Below are positions 47,046 through 59,782 of a DNA stretch of 64,000 nucleotides, one piece after another. Under the pieces are notes generated by a model, which worked only from the letters and a program-made list of their open reading frames with translations, ran no database searches and was not told where the DNA came from. The position numbers were made by a program, and so were the translations under genes. The stretch comes from Siderastrea radians. Its lineage: Eukaryota; Cnidaria; Anthozoa; Scleractinia; Rhizangiidae. Within the stretch, counting starts at the first letter, position 1. Each line of letters begins with the position of its first letter. The stretch spans positions 46,185,673 to 46,249,672 of the forward strand of contig OZ024895.1 of the NCBI GenBank assembly GCA_964017195.1, written 5' to 3'.

Positions 47046-50000
47046 TTTTGGGCTTGTTAGTTGCACAAAGCGCCAAACGTGATGTCAAGTTGGAACGAGG
47101 AACTTCAGCAATATAATAAACGTCAACTGTTCGCTGTTTGACCTTGAATCCGCTGACTCATGGATGCGCTTGACTTGCGAAGATGCAAAAATAAAACTCA
47201 TAAACCAAACTTGAAAACAAACTCGAGCAAAGTCCGCCTATACATTTGTGACAACTGCAGCAGTTGAAATGCATGGGTGAATCCTGCTTTGTGATCGAAC
47301 AAGGCAATTATTCTCCGGTTGTTCTCATCCACTTCTTTTTAAAGAACGAGTTTACCTCTCATTTGACACTACATTGTTGTATATTTGTCGATAAACACCT
47401 GGTCTGTGCAGTCCTCATGCAATAACACGAAATCGAAGCCTCTGGGACATCACTGGACTGAATTTATTATTCACACTGAGAAAATATTCAAAATCCTTTG
47501 TTGACATAAATTACAGCATTATCTTGCAGAAATATACATTGTTAATTTTCATTTTGGTAACCCAATTGATAATTGAAGCTGAGAGAAATCGATTTACTGA
47601 TTGTAAATTTGTTTCTATTCGAATTTACCGATTTTGAGTAATCTTGTGGTGACACGTTTTTCGCATGTAAGTCCTCTAATCATAACATTTAAGAGCGCGT
47701 ATTCATTACAATATCATCAGACGAACATTATCGATGACGTCTTGTCTTCAATATAAATCAGTTGAAATACTCATAGAAATATTATGGAAAGTAGACAACA
47801 CAGCATGAGAAACAGTCGATCTTGGGAAATTGTTTCATAATATTTCATCTTTAAATGCGTGCAGGCAGGAGCTTGGCAGGTGAAATAATCAAGTTTAGGC
47901 GGGTAACTCAGAGTTCTTTCAAAATTACCATCAAAATGGCTGTGTTTATGGCCGCAAGCATCAGTCGTCATATCAGCAGAAGACAAATTGACGCATCTGA
48001 GACTAAGTTCATACCTGGCTTGTCTTTGAAAAGAAGCAAACATCCTCAAAATGACCTACTGTTCTTCCGTTTTACCGCCCTTGGCCTTCAGGTTGAGGAA
48101 GAAAGAGAAAACAATAGGTAATGATATTGTCTTCCAGCAGTCAGAGCTGAAAGTTCCTACCCAAAGGGAAATCATACTTCAGTTAGTACTTCTCCACAGT
48201 ATCAATCAATTTCTAGCTTGGTTTCTGATTGGTAAGTAACCATTTTTTAAACTGGCGATAGGAATCAATAAAGGTAAACACAAAAACAAACATGTGCATG
48301 ACACGTGCAGATAGCCTTCACGGCGGTACTGAACGTCCGACGCGTGTGCAGTTCCTGCAAGACAAACAAGATCGCGCATCCTTCGCTCCTGCCACATATT
48401 CTGATTTGAAGATTTCGAGATTTCATTCAGGTCGCCCTCGGCTGGAAAGAAATGGTCGTTTTCTTTTAAAAGAGCATGGTGACCTAAGAAAATACGATTC
48501 TTCGTACTATATCCAAATTTGAAGAATTTTTTGTCGTTCAACTTTGAAACCTCAGGATATCACTTTTACGAGGTGTCTCTGATTTAGGTGTCTCTCTGGA
48601 CGCGTGCAGGTACTTAATACCCTATTTTACTGTAATAATTTTCTTAAAGTAATAAGTGACTCTCGCTCAAGGTTAGGTGGCTTGACATTGCTGTCATGAG
48701 ATAGTAAAGTTCTTATTGTTATTCTTTTTAACTAGATGCAACTAACGACCATGCAAAGGATAAAGACAATTTCATTGTAACTTCCTTTTCGAGGGATCCA
48801 AAACTTATGGCCTTTTTCAACTTAGGTCATTTTCTATTCAACTGGGTTTGGTCAGCGGTTGCAGTATCCCAATAGGAACCTTTTCCCACCATTTTCGATT
48901 GAAATGACTGAGACTTGTCGTACAACCGTGTTCAATCCTTAGGGGTGGCCCCCGTGTGAAAAGGGCGCGGGTGCTCTTCGTGCCTCAAATTCGTGGTTTG
49001 GTTCTGCTTAGCGTGCTAAATATACATGGGAGCACAAAGGGAATTCTCTCTATCCATCGACTTCAAATGCTCTTCGAGGTAATTTTATTTGCTGACTGAA
49101 TTATTTACAAAAACAACTTTGTTTTCCCTTCAATGTCAGTTTCATGCAGGCAAGTAAGTAAGCTCAGGTAAGTAAGCAGCTCTTTGACTTCCGATTTGCA
49201 GTGTTTGTCGCCTTGATAAAGGTCACGTGCAAGCATACTCTTCCGGATTGGGTCCGACTACTCCTACCGACAGGAGCCACTCTCGCTCCCAGAGTCCGCA
49301 CAAGTTTTAGATCAGTGGAGACTAAAGGCATCCTTGGTGCTGACCAAAAGGATCGCGGCCTCTAGGAACGAGATCGCTCAGAAACCGAAAGTCGGCAAGC
49401 CGAAAAGAATGAAGGGCCAAGGCTATGAGCACTTACTAGAGCTTATGTTCTGAATGTGTTGTAAGAAGTATGTTTAAAACATTCGTAGTTTCTATGTAGT
49501 TTTAGAATAAGCTTTGAGCTACTATGGCAAAGGCCAGTTATTATAGTATATGCATTACAGTTATAGTTAATATATAGTTCAATTGCACCGAAGGTGAAAT
49601 ACGATATGTCAAAAATGCACCCAAAATTTCACGAGGGATCAATACTCACGAATTTCTTCAGTTGAAGCTTACATAATTGTCTACAAGAAAAAACAAATGT
49701 CGCTCTACTTAAAACAACTGCATTTTTCACAAAGCAAACTGATGAAAGTTTTTGCCCTTTTATGCGCGACTTGGTACTAGGCTGGCGCAACTTCATTCTT
49801 CTGTTATCTAGTCCCTTCAGGGCGTTAGTAAAAGAAAAAAAAACTATTCAGGACTGAAAAAATGTTTTGAAAGAAGTACTTTGCTTATGTTGCGAGCCTC
49901 AAATCGCGAAACGTCTCCCTCGCGAAATTTGGTTCTTGTAATGAAAATGGCAGATCGTGAGTTTGACAATTCAACATGCTGTTCGCACTCATCCTATATT

Positions 50001-51054
50001 TAAAGAGACATTATTGTCTATTTTGAATTACATTTTCAGAAGCTTAAAACACATCTGCGTCAATGGAAGCCTAAAAATAATTGCCCAGCTCTGCTAAAAA
50101 TGACAATTCTAGTGCACGACATCTATTAATAAGCATTTTTGGGTTTGGATGGTTAGGATCGAAATAGTCTCCAACTTGAAAAGTCGTGGGCCGACGTTCT
50201 CAAGTTCTTATACACGCATAAAATCGGCAAAAACTGATTGTGGCTTGTTCTTTCTATAAAAATACACTTGATATTGTCCCCTTGGTATTAGCAAGGTCCT
50301 AAGGTACAAATTTAGCTCATTTTACACCAAAAAAGTACAACTTAAGATATTTGCCCTTAAGGTTTGTTAACTGTTGGTGATCTTGAAGGCAGAATAACTA
50401 ATTTAGCTAAACCTGGCACATTAGAACCCTCTTTGAGGTCCCCCCGGTAACACCGTCCCCTTTGTTACTACAGCCAATTTATTCTGGCCCAATAAAAAGT
50501 TCGCATACCCATTTTCTTATGTCAAATACACCTTCAATCCGATCATCCCGGCTCGTTAACCCTTTAAGCCCCCAAAATGACGAGCATCTAATTTCTCCTC
50601 ACAATATAACTCCTTGATCAAAAAAACAGGTCATAAAAATAAGGGAAATGATCGTCAAAGATGAAGTGTCGTAATCATTAACAAAATGCTCGTAACCAGT
50701 CGCATAAGAAATATATGGAGAACAGTACACAGCCAGATTTTCGAATTCGTGGCACATTGGTGGGTTTTCACTGTAGTATAAATGCGACGTATATCACGTT
50801 TTTGTTCGATTTACATCAAGGGCATTTGATAACCTAAAACTGTCAACCTCTACCTTTTTAGCTCCTAGAATCAAATAATTATCACGTGGTTCTCATTTTA
50901 AGGTCTTTGGATCAAAGTGAGACCATTCAGTTAAAACTGCTCAGCGATTCTTCCAGTCTGTTCACAGTGCCGTTTGTTTTCCCAATTTTTGGCAAATCGG
51001 GATTATAGGAAAAATTTCAGAAATTGTCTCTTGGCACCGCTTGGAGATGAAGAC
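47046..51054. other. Interval between Fz2-E and Fz2-F
   Basis: 4 kb without a gene I can support. Short frames near 47855-48240 and 48206-48541 lack recognisable content. A left-end copy of the TTAACCCTTTAAGCCC element lies at about 50555-50730. The rest is AT-rich unique-looking DNA. Confidence 0.45.
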
Positions 51055-51608
51055 TTAAGTAAAAATTTCAAATTCCTCAGCTTTATCTTCAGAATAAAGG
51101 ACTTGTTTTTGATAATCAAACTGACGGCTTCTCTTTCTCCTGTACCAGACGTACCCTAATACTGCTAAAGCAATAAACACTAAGAAACCAAATGTAACTA
51201 CAAGCCCAATTAAGAGTTCACTGGAGCCAGATTTTTTGTCTTCTGGTTTTCGCTGTCCTCGAATACCAGGTGGAGGAACGTCGCCGTCTAAAGACAAACA
51301 AATAAAAAGAGAATTCATTAAGCTAGGAAAGATGAAGTTGCACGCGGGCCGCCCTAAGCGGCGGATACGGCAGGAGCCAAGCTCCGGCTTCTGTTGTATG
51401 AAGCAACTTGGAGTATCACTACTACCCCCATCCCTCCCCTGGATGGGAAGCTATAACCCATCACAGGGCTACCCCCAGCATTTTTTCGCCGGTACCTGAT
51501 TCATACAAAGAGGCAAAGTGGGGTAAACAACACTTCAGTGAAACAACACTTCACGATGCATAGACCAGTATTAAATCACCTATGTTGAATTTGCGCGCTG
51601 AAAATGCA

Positions 51609-51647
<39 letters not shown>

Positions 51648-54600
51648 ATCACCCGCCCTAAGTTTAGCGCACAACCCACTACACCCTGCGCTACCAATAC
51701 CTTTAATGCTAACACGTCAATTTTATTGTGCCTCCTTTCGGAGGCACAGTAAATTTGACGCGGGAAAGGGAAAAGCCCTGGGAACGAGGTTGTGCCTCCT
51801 TTACAAAAAATCAGGTAATGGCCGCAAACGAAACCAACAGTGTGGTCAACAAGAGAAAGCTGGGGCGAGTGGAGTTAAAATTTTAGGCTGGACGCCTTTT
51901 CCATCTTCAGACATAAAAACACTGTTTTTGACCGGAATGAACGAGTGACGTTAAGTGTTACGCCCGGCGATACGTTTTATGAAACCGGCCCCTGAAGACC
52001 TAACCAAACTACAGGGTCTATAAAGAAGTAAACCTGTTTACCTGTATGAGGTTTCTTTGTGTTAGGTTTCCCTGTGGTATATTCTGTCACATCTACAGAA
52101 AGAGTGCGAGATTAAGTCATATAAATAGATATCTTACCCACTGGAAAACGACTGAGTTTACATGTGGGAAAGAAGTTCTAAAAAGTAAGTTGTGTTTACC
52201 TGTTTTTGGTTTCTGAGTACCTTGAGAACCTGAAAAAAAAAAAACAGAGCAAGCTAAGTAAAAGTGCACGTATTTCTGAACTCCTTTTAAAATAGAACTT
52301 TGTAACGTTTAAATCAGTTTGAATGATTTTCACTCATTGTGATACAGTTGATGGCACTACTCCGGTGGAGACATGGTGTGCCAAAACGTCTTTTTTAGCT
52401 CAAAACTTATCTCTTTCATTTTGATTAAGCTTAACTAAGAGCAACAGCGTTATACCGTATTGACAACGGCATCTTAAAGATAATTTGCCTACCTGTTTTG
52501 ATCCCAGGTTCTTGAGTTGTGGGAGGAGCTGCAAACAAGGTAGGAAATTTCACGACTGGTAACAAAGAAATTAGTTTAAACGTAGAATACTGCCGGACAC
52601 ACTGTGTATTTTGCATGAGTTTGTCCGGCGTGCGAACCCACACGCTTCACGAGATCGAGTGTGAATCTGATAAGAGTACTGGAGAGAAAAGCTACGGAAA
52701 TGGTAGGATCGCGCGCGGGAATTGACGCATTGGGCAGTTCGCACCTTTCTCCGCGAGTTAAATAAAAAAGAGCTGTCTATTTGATTGGAAAACAAGCATA
52801 TAACCAAGTTCAATAACTGATCATAACTAAACAAACAGTCATGTGGAGGAAATAATGTGTTTACTGCTGTTAATTTCAAGTGCTTATTCTTCCTCTTCCT
52901 CTCAAACCTTTCCGGTTTACCTGTTTACCGCGAGCGGAGCGCGCTTATCAGTAGGACTAATGATGAGGGTCATTAATCGTGCATCTGATTGTGCGTAAAT
53001 TACTTATAGCAAAATCAAAGTGATCACCTAAGAAGATTGAGCGTGTTTTCCATTAGCACACAAAAAAAGAACTGGTCAGAATGGAAGGTTCCCAAGTGGT
53101 ATGGTACGGGCATTTTCATCAAAGCGCACGAAAACGGATCAAGGCGAGCATGGCTTCGACTTATGGTACAGGAATTTCCTGGTCATTTCGGTTGGAATGG
53201 AAAAAGAGGGCACGCCTGAGGATTCCATCTTTACCAGAAACTTTCAGGTGGAATTATCTGTGCCATTTAAACTCCCAACCAAGCAGGGATTCCGGTTTTG
53301 TTGACAAATGGTCAACAGCCTGAGTGATCAAGCTAACCTGTCTAAACTGGATATACCGGTCATACCTGATGTGCCAGGATTTTCGGGTAACTGCCAGTTC
53401 TCTGAGCGAGGCCAGTGAGTTTGCTTGCATATCACATTCTCTTTTGGGGTCCCCTCTCTCTTGGGAAACTCCATACACATGTCTTCTTTATAAAAGAATG
53501 GTGAACGACATTTGTTGAAAAAATTCAGGCAATTGTCTCTGCAGAGGAAGCCTGACAAGCCGTCAACACATGCTGGTAAATTCTCCGCACAAACTATTTC
53601 TTTTCGTAGGGGGCTGCACGGTTCGCTATCATTGTAGTTAATCTTTGATGTGATGTAGTTAGAGAATCTTCGTTGTATTTTTTCCGATACCACTGTTTTC
53701 TTGTAACCAGCAATGCCTTGGCAAGCGGGAATAACAATGTCGGAGCAGTTGTGTTTGTACTCTGCAGAAATAAAACACATTTATTAATATATATTTTTTT
53801 AATTTAGTAAAATCAGAAGAGGATAGTTTAATAGATAGTCAAGTTATATACCGAGGGTTCGTTAAGTAAAACAACTTTTAAGACTTGTTGGCCGGAAGAA
53901 AATGGAACAGCCCCAGGTGGTATTCGGGTTTAAAAGCGACTGGGACCTTAACCTGTTCCATGCTCCGAGATGTGGGGAAAGCCTGAATCTGGGAGGGGGA
54001 GGAGCGTTGCGTGACGCCACTAAAAACGGCTGCGTAGGAGACTAAACACAGACAAGTTAAGTATAGTCAGTTTTCGTTATTGCATCATCGCTTCGCCGGG
54101 GTGACAGGCAAAGAGATTAGACAATTTTCACATTGAAAAACGGTTAACAATATACGTTTTCGATATTAAGTCGTCGGGGAAACGAAAGTACAAAGAAAAA
54201 GAAGCCTACGCTTAAACCGAAGTTGTTTCAAATAGCATTCTTTCGTTAAACTATCCAAGGCGTGATCAATCACTTGTTACACCACAAACCAGCTTATTTG
54301 CCTTCCTTTAAGAGATATTGGTCTCAAAAAAACACGGTAATTTGGCTCCTAAATACCCAGGGTTCAATGAACCATGGTGATAAATGGGTAAACAATGCAG
54401 TATTCACTCTTATAATGTCAGTACACATCAACTCAAAATATATTTATTATCTAAAAACTCGTGACCAATATAGCGATACAAAGAATAGATTCATTGTTTG
54501 TTTTTCTTTATCCTGAAAAATTCCTTTCCGACTTCTCGTTGATAACCTTTACGTCCTAATGAATGATTTTGACTATTCCGTTGATGGTCTTGATTTCAGG

Positions 54601-55488
54601 AAGCTTTTCATCATAACCCAAACGCCATCTTTACACGAACCAATAATCTCAAAAGAATAATCGTATATAAATAAAATAGCAAATCTTCGTCTTAGGTTCC
54701 TTGGCTTTAAGACCACAAAGAGGATTCAATCATACTGTTAAACAGTAACAAGATAATGCTGTTTTATCCGTATAAACACTCAAATCGTTTGCATGAACGA
54801 CACCTTATCCCTCGGCTAATGTGTTTACTGAAATGTGTTAACTGATGTTCGCGCTTTAAGTATTTGAGCTGTTTTAACTTACTTTTGCCGCTATCTTTGT
54901 AGTTAGAGGGAGTAAAGCACCTTTCTCTGTAACCTTTAGTTGTCTGTGGGTTATCTTTCTCTGGCAGTATATCACACATGGCTACTGTCCATTCCAGACC
55001 TTTCTCCATGATTATGTCCTTACAATTGTTTGCGAAGTCGTAACAGACCCCTCTACAGGGTAAATACGGACCTTTTATCTCCTCGGTACACCGCGGTAGG
55101 AAAAGAGAACACATCATCAAATCCACAAAAGCCGAGCAGTTCTTGAGGAGAGATCTCAAAGAAACAATTGCTCGAGATGCACTGTCAAAGTGTTTATCGA
55201 AATTAAATCGCGCGGTGAGGTTGTATCCACAGTGGATGTGAAGATTCGAAATTGTTTTGTTGATTCTCTCACACTGAGGCTCAGCCCATGACAAACTCAC
55301 CCAGAGACTCGCAGCTAGAAGAGAGGCAAACAACTTGATCTGGCACCTGACAAGAAAAATGAAAAATTGGAAATGGAAGTGAAATATACTCACTCACTTT
55401 TAAAACAGAGAATTCAGCGACGGGGGATGTATTTACACATGGCTCCAGACCATGAATCAAAACGTACTGGCCAAGGAACTACTTACAT
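51055..55488 (-). CDS. Fz2-F: twin CRD membrane protein with small stalk exons
   Basis: Minus-strand exons: (55488-55487), 55346-54883, 53761-53366, 52528-52493, 52229-52200, 52092-52042, 51287-51055; about 403 residues if the start is right. CRD1 has ten cysteines with GYNLT; CRD2 has ten. Three exons of 36, 30 and 51 bases encode a Thr/Pro/Lys stalk (PPTTQEPGIKTG, SQGTQKPKTG, TTGKPNTKKPHTG). All are phase 1-1 multiples of three and so can be skipped in frame. The last exon gives a helix at about 351-374 (ELLIGLVVTFGFLVFIALAV), YRRKRSR and an acidic tail ending EEFEIFT. There is no ATG before the hydrophobic leader (IKLFASLLAASLWVSLSWA). The best model splices AT at 55488-55487 to G at 55346, making a start codon split by a 140-base intron. 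The extracellular and membrane exons are solid; the start is inference. Confidence 0.8.
51608..51646 (+). repeat. (ATT)n microsatellite
   Basis: Thirteen ATT units in the last intron of Fz2-F. Confidence 0.9.
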
Positions 55489-56814
55489 ATTTCCTACGGT
55501 ACTGATAATGATCTGTTTCACACGTCCAGTTGTTAGTTAGGATGTTGTCTTCGGTTGTAGCTTCTATAACAAATCTATTGAGACAGAGCAGCGAATATCG
55601 AGGATTTGTTAGCTCATTTCAGATCGTTGCATTAAGTAATTCAGCGCGCGAGTTGTGGCTGGATAACGTGCGAAATGCAAATTTAGCTAATTGTACTCTG
55701 AAACGGGTGGCTGGTGATGAAAGGGCTGTTAATGAAAAAAAGGTTAATCAGTGAATTCTTCTGTCTCAGTTGTATCAAATGAAAAAGACGGGTATCAATG
55801 CCACAGAATCAATATCTTTGTTGTCCTTATGCCGGTTTAACTGAAGTCAACCCGATCCGAGGGCAATATCGTGCGATAATGGACCGCTTGAGGTTTGATT
55901 CAATATTCAATTTCCATAGAGACGAGATACGTATCGACTGAGAATCCGTTCATTGTTATTAAAATGCCACCCATAATTAATGTTAACATGGTTGTAAAGG
56001 AAGCATCGTTTATGAATCGTGTTATACCACACGCCAAGAAAAAGAAAATTACATAAACAAATCACCTGAAATTTGGGGAAAGGTATGAGAGAAATCTGTG
56101 CATCATTGATCAATTGAATGAAATATGAAGTTTTCAAGAAGGTCAATAACCTTGTTTATACATGCAAACTTTATCTTTGATGTGTTTGTCATGTCTGGGC
56201 GTTTGTAATTATTTGCTATCACGCGAGGGCAAGTTTAATCGTAGAGCGCATGCGTAGAATCTATTTTAATCATTATACCCACGTTCATCCACAAACCTTG
56301 TCACAAACCTGCAGCTGTCTACAAAGTTATCTTTCCTTTGATCATTCAGTCTGTAGTAATACTTGAAAGAGACACGAAACCAGTTGAGAGAAATTCAGTG
56401 TCCCATAATGTTAAGAACTCTTAAGCTGTGTGTTATATATAGGATTCACGCACCAAGTTGGACATTGGAAGCGTAAGGGAGGTAACTTGTGGCTTCCATC
56501 ATAGTATCGCCCATCGTGTAGCAGATCTGATAGAGGTCATAAGTTGCGCCACTGACCGAGCTCGCTCGTTCCACCCACACATCCCTCCCGCTGTCTCGCG
56601 CACGGTTGAGGGGTAAAATCACACTCTCCTCGTGTGTACGGTATACATGTATCCTTCCTTCACACTCGCCTGCCTTGCGTTCCCGTAGGATACTGATTCG
56701 CTTAGCATTCGATCACACGCTTCCACTGGCACTGCAAGATGCAGTATGCCATCGTTTTGTTTCTAGGAAATTATTTCCTTTTTGCCTTATGACTATGGCG
56801 ACTCTAGCCCTATA

Positions 56815-56985
56815 ATGAGGTTCTAACTTGTGAGTCTGAGAATGAAATCTTAATGAAAATGTAATCATTGGTGAGAGTCACTGAGCAGTACAGTTCCTGT
56901 GGCACTGTTCAAGGTGGTTCTAACTTGCGAGTCTGTGAACGAAACCCCAGTGTAGTCACTAGGATGAGAGCCACTGAGCAGTACT
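56815..56985. repeat. Dispersed repeat, two units
   Basis: Two diverged units sharing GGTTCTAACTTG(T/C)GAGTCTG and CACTGAGCAGTAC, related to 36430-36712. Confidence 0.55.
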
Positions 56986-57868
56986 TCTTGCTCCTTACTC
57001 TTAAACTGAATTGCACCCAATAATTTAACGGGAGGACACATGGTAAAATTTAGAAATTGCGCGTGTTTTCCTATCGTGTGACCGGCTCTGTCTTATTGGA
57101 AAAACTAGGCTGCGCCTCGTTTTTTCAACCTCACTTGTCGGTGTTTGGATATCCTGATGAAACATTCTTTCTCATGTTTAATATATTACTTCGTTATTTT
57201 TAAAGTTTACCTCGAATCAAGGCAGTTGTCGAACACTCGACCGCCGATAAAAAGCCAGTTTCATGTAGAAAGTCACGTTTTCGAGTCAATCGATTAAAAA
57301 AGAAAATATTTATTTCTGCGATAAAATATATTTCTTTCTTCGACAGAACGCTGCAGTTTTTTAGAGTTTATGTGGAAAATGGGGAAAAGTTGCGTTGTTT
57401 ATATCTAATTTTGATCAAGGAATGGCCTTCGAAAACTTTTACACGATAAAGCGAGGATTGAACGCGATTCGCTCTTTTAAGTAAAGCAGTTATCTGAGTA
57501 AACGCTTTTTTACGCAAAGCAATTATCTGAGTAAAATATTTGCGTAAAAATAATTGTTGTACTTTCTTCTCCGTTCTTCCAAGATTTTGGGGAAACACGT
57601 ACTTGTCCCGGATGCGTCGCTGGTGTCCGTCACGGGTACTTGACCGTCACGCGTTTACCAACGACCAAGACTTTTGTGTTCCAGGTTTATAAGAGAAAAT
57701 TCACTTTTGGCCGTTAAACCACTGTTCCTCTGCATGCCCTTTACCCGCAGCACTTCACTTTGCAATGGAAACCACTAGTTTAGAATTAATTCCACTTCTT
57801 ATTGTGTACATTTTTTCTGGTCTTTTTTAGGTCGTTGTTATTTTGTGCCCACCGAAAGGTTCATCATG

Positions 57869-58076
57869 CAGGGGCGTATCCAGGGGGAGGGTTGAGGGGG
57901 TGCAACCCCCACTATAAAAAGTTGAAAATGCCGGAAGTGCAGTCTAAATGCGCTAGTTTACAATCTACATTTTCAAAATTTTCTGGTGTAGCCTTTTCCC
58001 TGACCCCCCCATAGGGATTCATGCCGACTGACACCCCCCCCCCCCCTCTTTTTATAAAATCCTGGATCCGTCTATG
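57869..58076. mobile_element. MITE with CAGGGGCGTATCCAGG ends
   Basis: 208 bases; left CAGGGGCGTATCCAGG, right CCTGGATCCGTCTATG (imperfect inverse), with GGGGGTGCAACCCCC and long C runs inside. Non-coding. Confidence 0.65.
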
Positions 58077-58225
58077 TCACGAGCTGCAGGAAAGTCAAAA
58101 GGGCGGAAAAGGAGTCGAAGGGAGTCTTTTTTTTCAGCCTTCTGTTTCAACGGGAACTATGAAGTTGAAGAGAAACAGAGACGACAACACTCGAGGAATT
58201 GAAACCTTACTAAATTTGTTCAGTT

Positions 58226-58704
58226 ACACTCTTTTTTTTTAATAAGAACCTTTTTTATAAGAACGTAGAGGCTGAGATTTGCCGAAATTTTAAGAACATA
58301 CTAAGAACATACACGGGCTGAGATTTTGTTAAGAACGTCTTTACCTTGTCTTCATATTTGTAGAATAAGCTATGTGAGGATAAAATAAAGTGTTATAGTT
58401 TGGTCAGAGTAATTTACAGCCTATTTGAACTCAAAATGCTAGAATTTTTGTGACGTCGAAAGTCATGCGTCTTCCATTTTTGATAAAGCACACCTGAAAC
58501 ACTTACAACTTTCAGGAAATTGGTAGAACTTGACATAATTGTTCTTTCTTTCATTCAGAACTATGATTTACTGAAATACTATGCAATTAATCTTAAGAAT
58601 ATTCTTAAGAACGGTTCAGGCTCAAATCGCCCAAAAAATAGGAACATTCGGTTCCGGTTCAGCCTCAGCTTAAAAAATTGACGTTCTTACAAAAAAAAAA
58701 GTGT
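58226..58704. mobile_element. TIR element with ACACT(T)nTAAGAACGT ends
   Basis: 479 bases. The left ACACTCTTTTTTTTTTAATA...AAGAACGTAGAGGCTGAG is mirrored on the right by CTCAGCTT...GACGTTCTTACAAAAAAAAA and AGTGT. Several AAGAAC words lie inside. Non-autonomous DNA transposon. Confidence 0.65.
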
Positions 58705-59186
58705 ATCGAAAGACGATTGCCAGTCGTCGAAAATTTGGTGACATTTTATTTCTCAAAGATGAAGCTCCCTTTTATTTCTAGATTACGTAAGAAAAGTTAT
58801 CACTGAAATTCTACCTAGTACTGTGAATATTGAATAGATATGTGACACAATTCCAGAGATTTACCACAAAACTCAACCTACTTATACTAAAAAAACAACA
58901 AGCCTTTGGACTACTCTATCAAGATGAATTACACCTAAAGTATAAATATTCAATATAACTTAGCTCTTAAAGAACATTTCTTGTTCCTGTTTTCACATAC
59001 GAACTACAGTTTGCAAAAGAAAAAAACTTAAAACAAAAAGTATACATTAGTAAGAAAAGGATAACCAGCAGTCTGACTAAAATGACAAGAAAACTAACAC
59101 ACTAAAAGAAATTAAGTCACTACTAACAGAATGATAAACAGACGTCGTCTCAGGTTAACTGAGGTGTTAATGAACGTATATCACAC

Positions 59187-59189
<3 letters not shown>

Positions 59190-59252
<63 letters not shown>

Positions 59253-59281
59253 CACACTAATAATAGTAATAATAATAATGC
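59190..59281 (+). repeat. (AAT)n microsatellite
   Basis: About 30 units with a few interruptions (CAC, AGT). Confidence 0.9.
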
Positions 59282-59499
59282 AATTCTTTATACAGATGGC
59301 CTATATCACGCAAGGTGGTTTTCAATAGGGCACTGTGAAAATATAACGATAAAATTTATCTAAAATACTAAAATGCTGGTATTGAATATTAGAAAAGAAT
59401 TAAGAGGGATTAAACACCTAAGTTCTACTTAAAAGTTGAAGAAAATGGAAAGCTGTTTTAAAATTTAAGCCTATTATGTAACGATATTCTAAAAGCATT

Positions 59500-59782
59500 A
59501 GAGCGGTTTTCAATTGAGTGTCGAAAGTAATTCGCGTTTTGCTTTGGTTTTGCTTTACTTCGCTCTGTGATTTGTCAAAAACCTGGCACCACTTTCTCGA
59601 CCAATCAGAAGTAAAACTCAAACCAATTGCGACTTGCTCGCACGCGTTTTCCCGCGCTTGGCACCAGTTACATGTATTTCCTTCGAGTTCTGATTGGTTC
59701 ATTGGCTAATTTGTGTTTGTTGTGATTGGCTGGTGTAATTACTTTGGTTTTGGTTTTACGACACTCATTTGAAAAGCGCTCT
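59500..59782. mobile_element. MITE with AGAGCG-TTTTCAATTGAGTG ends
   Basis: Left AGAGCGGTTTTCAATTGAGT and right ACTCATTTGAAAAGCGCTCT are inverse. Internal TTCGCG/CGCG and CCAATCA/TGATTGG words are also inverted. Second copy at 21968-22160. Confidence 0.7.

Noticed and set aside
47771..48541. Several 60-110-residue frames between Fz2-E and Fz2-F
   Set aside because: They overlap on both strands and have no motif or conserved neighbour; none is preferred.
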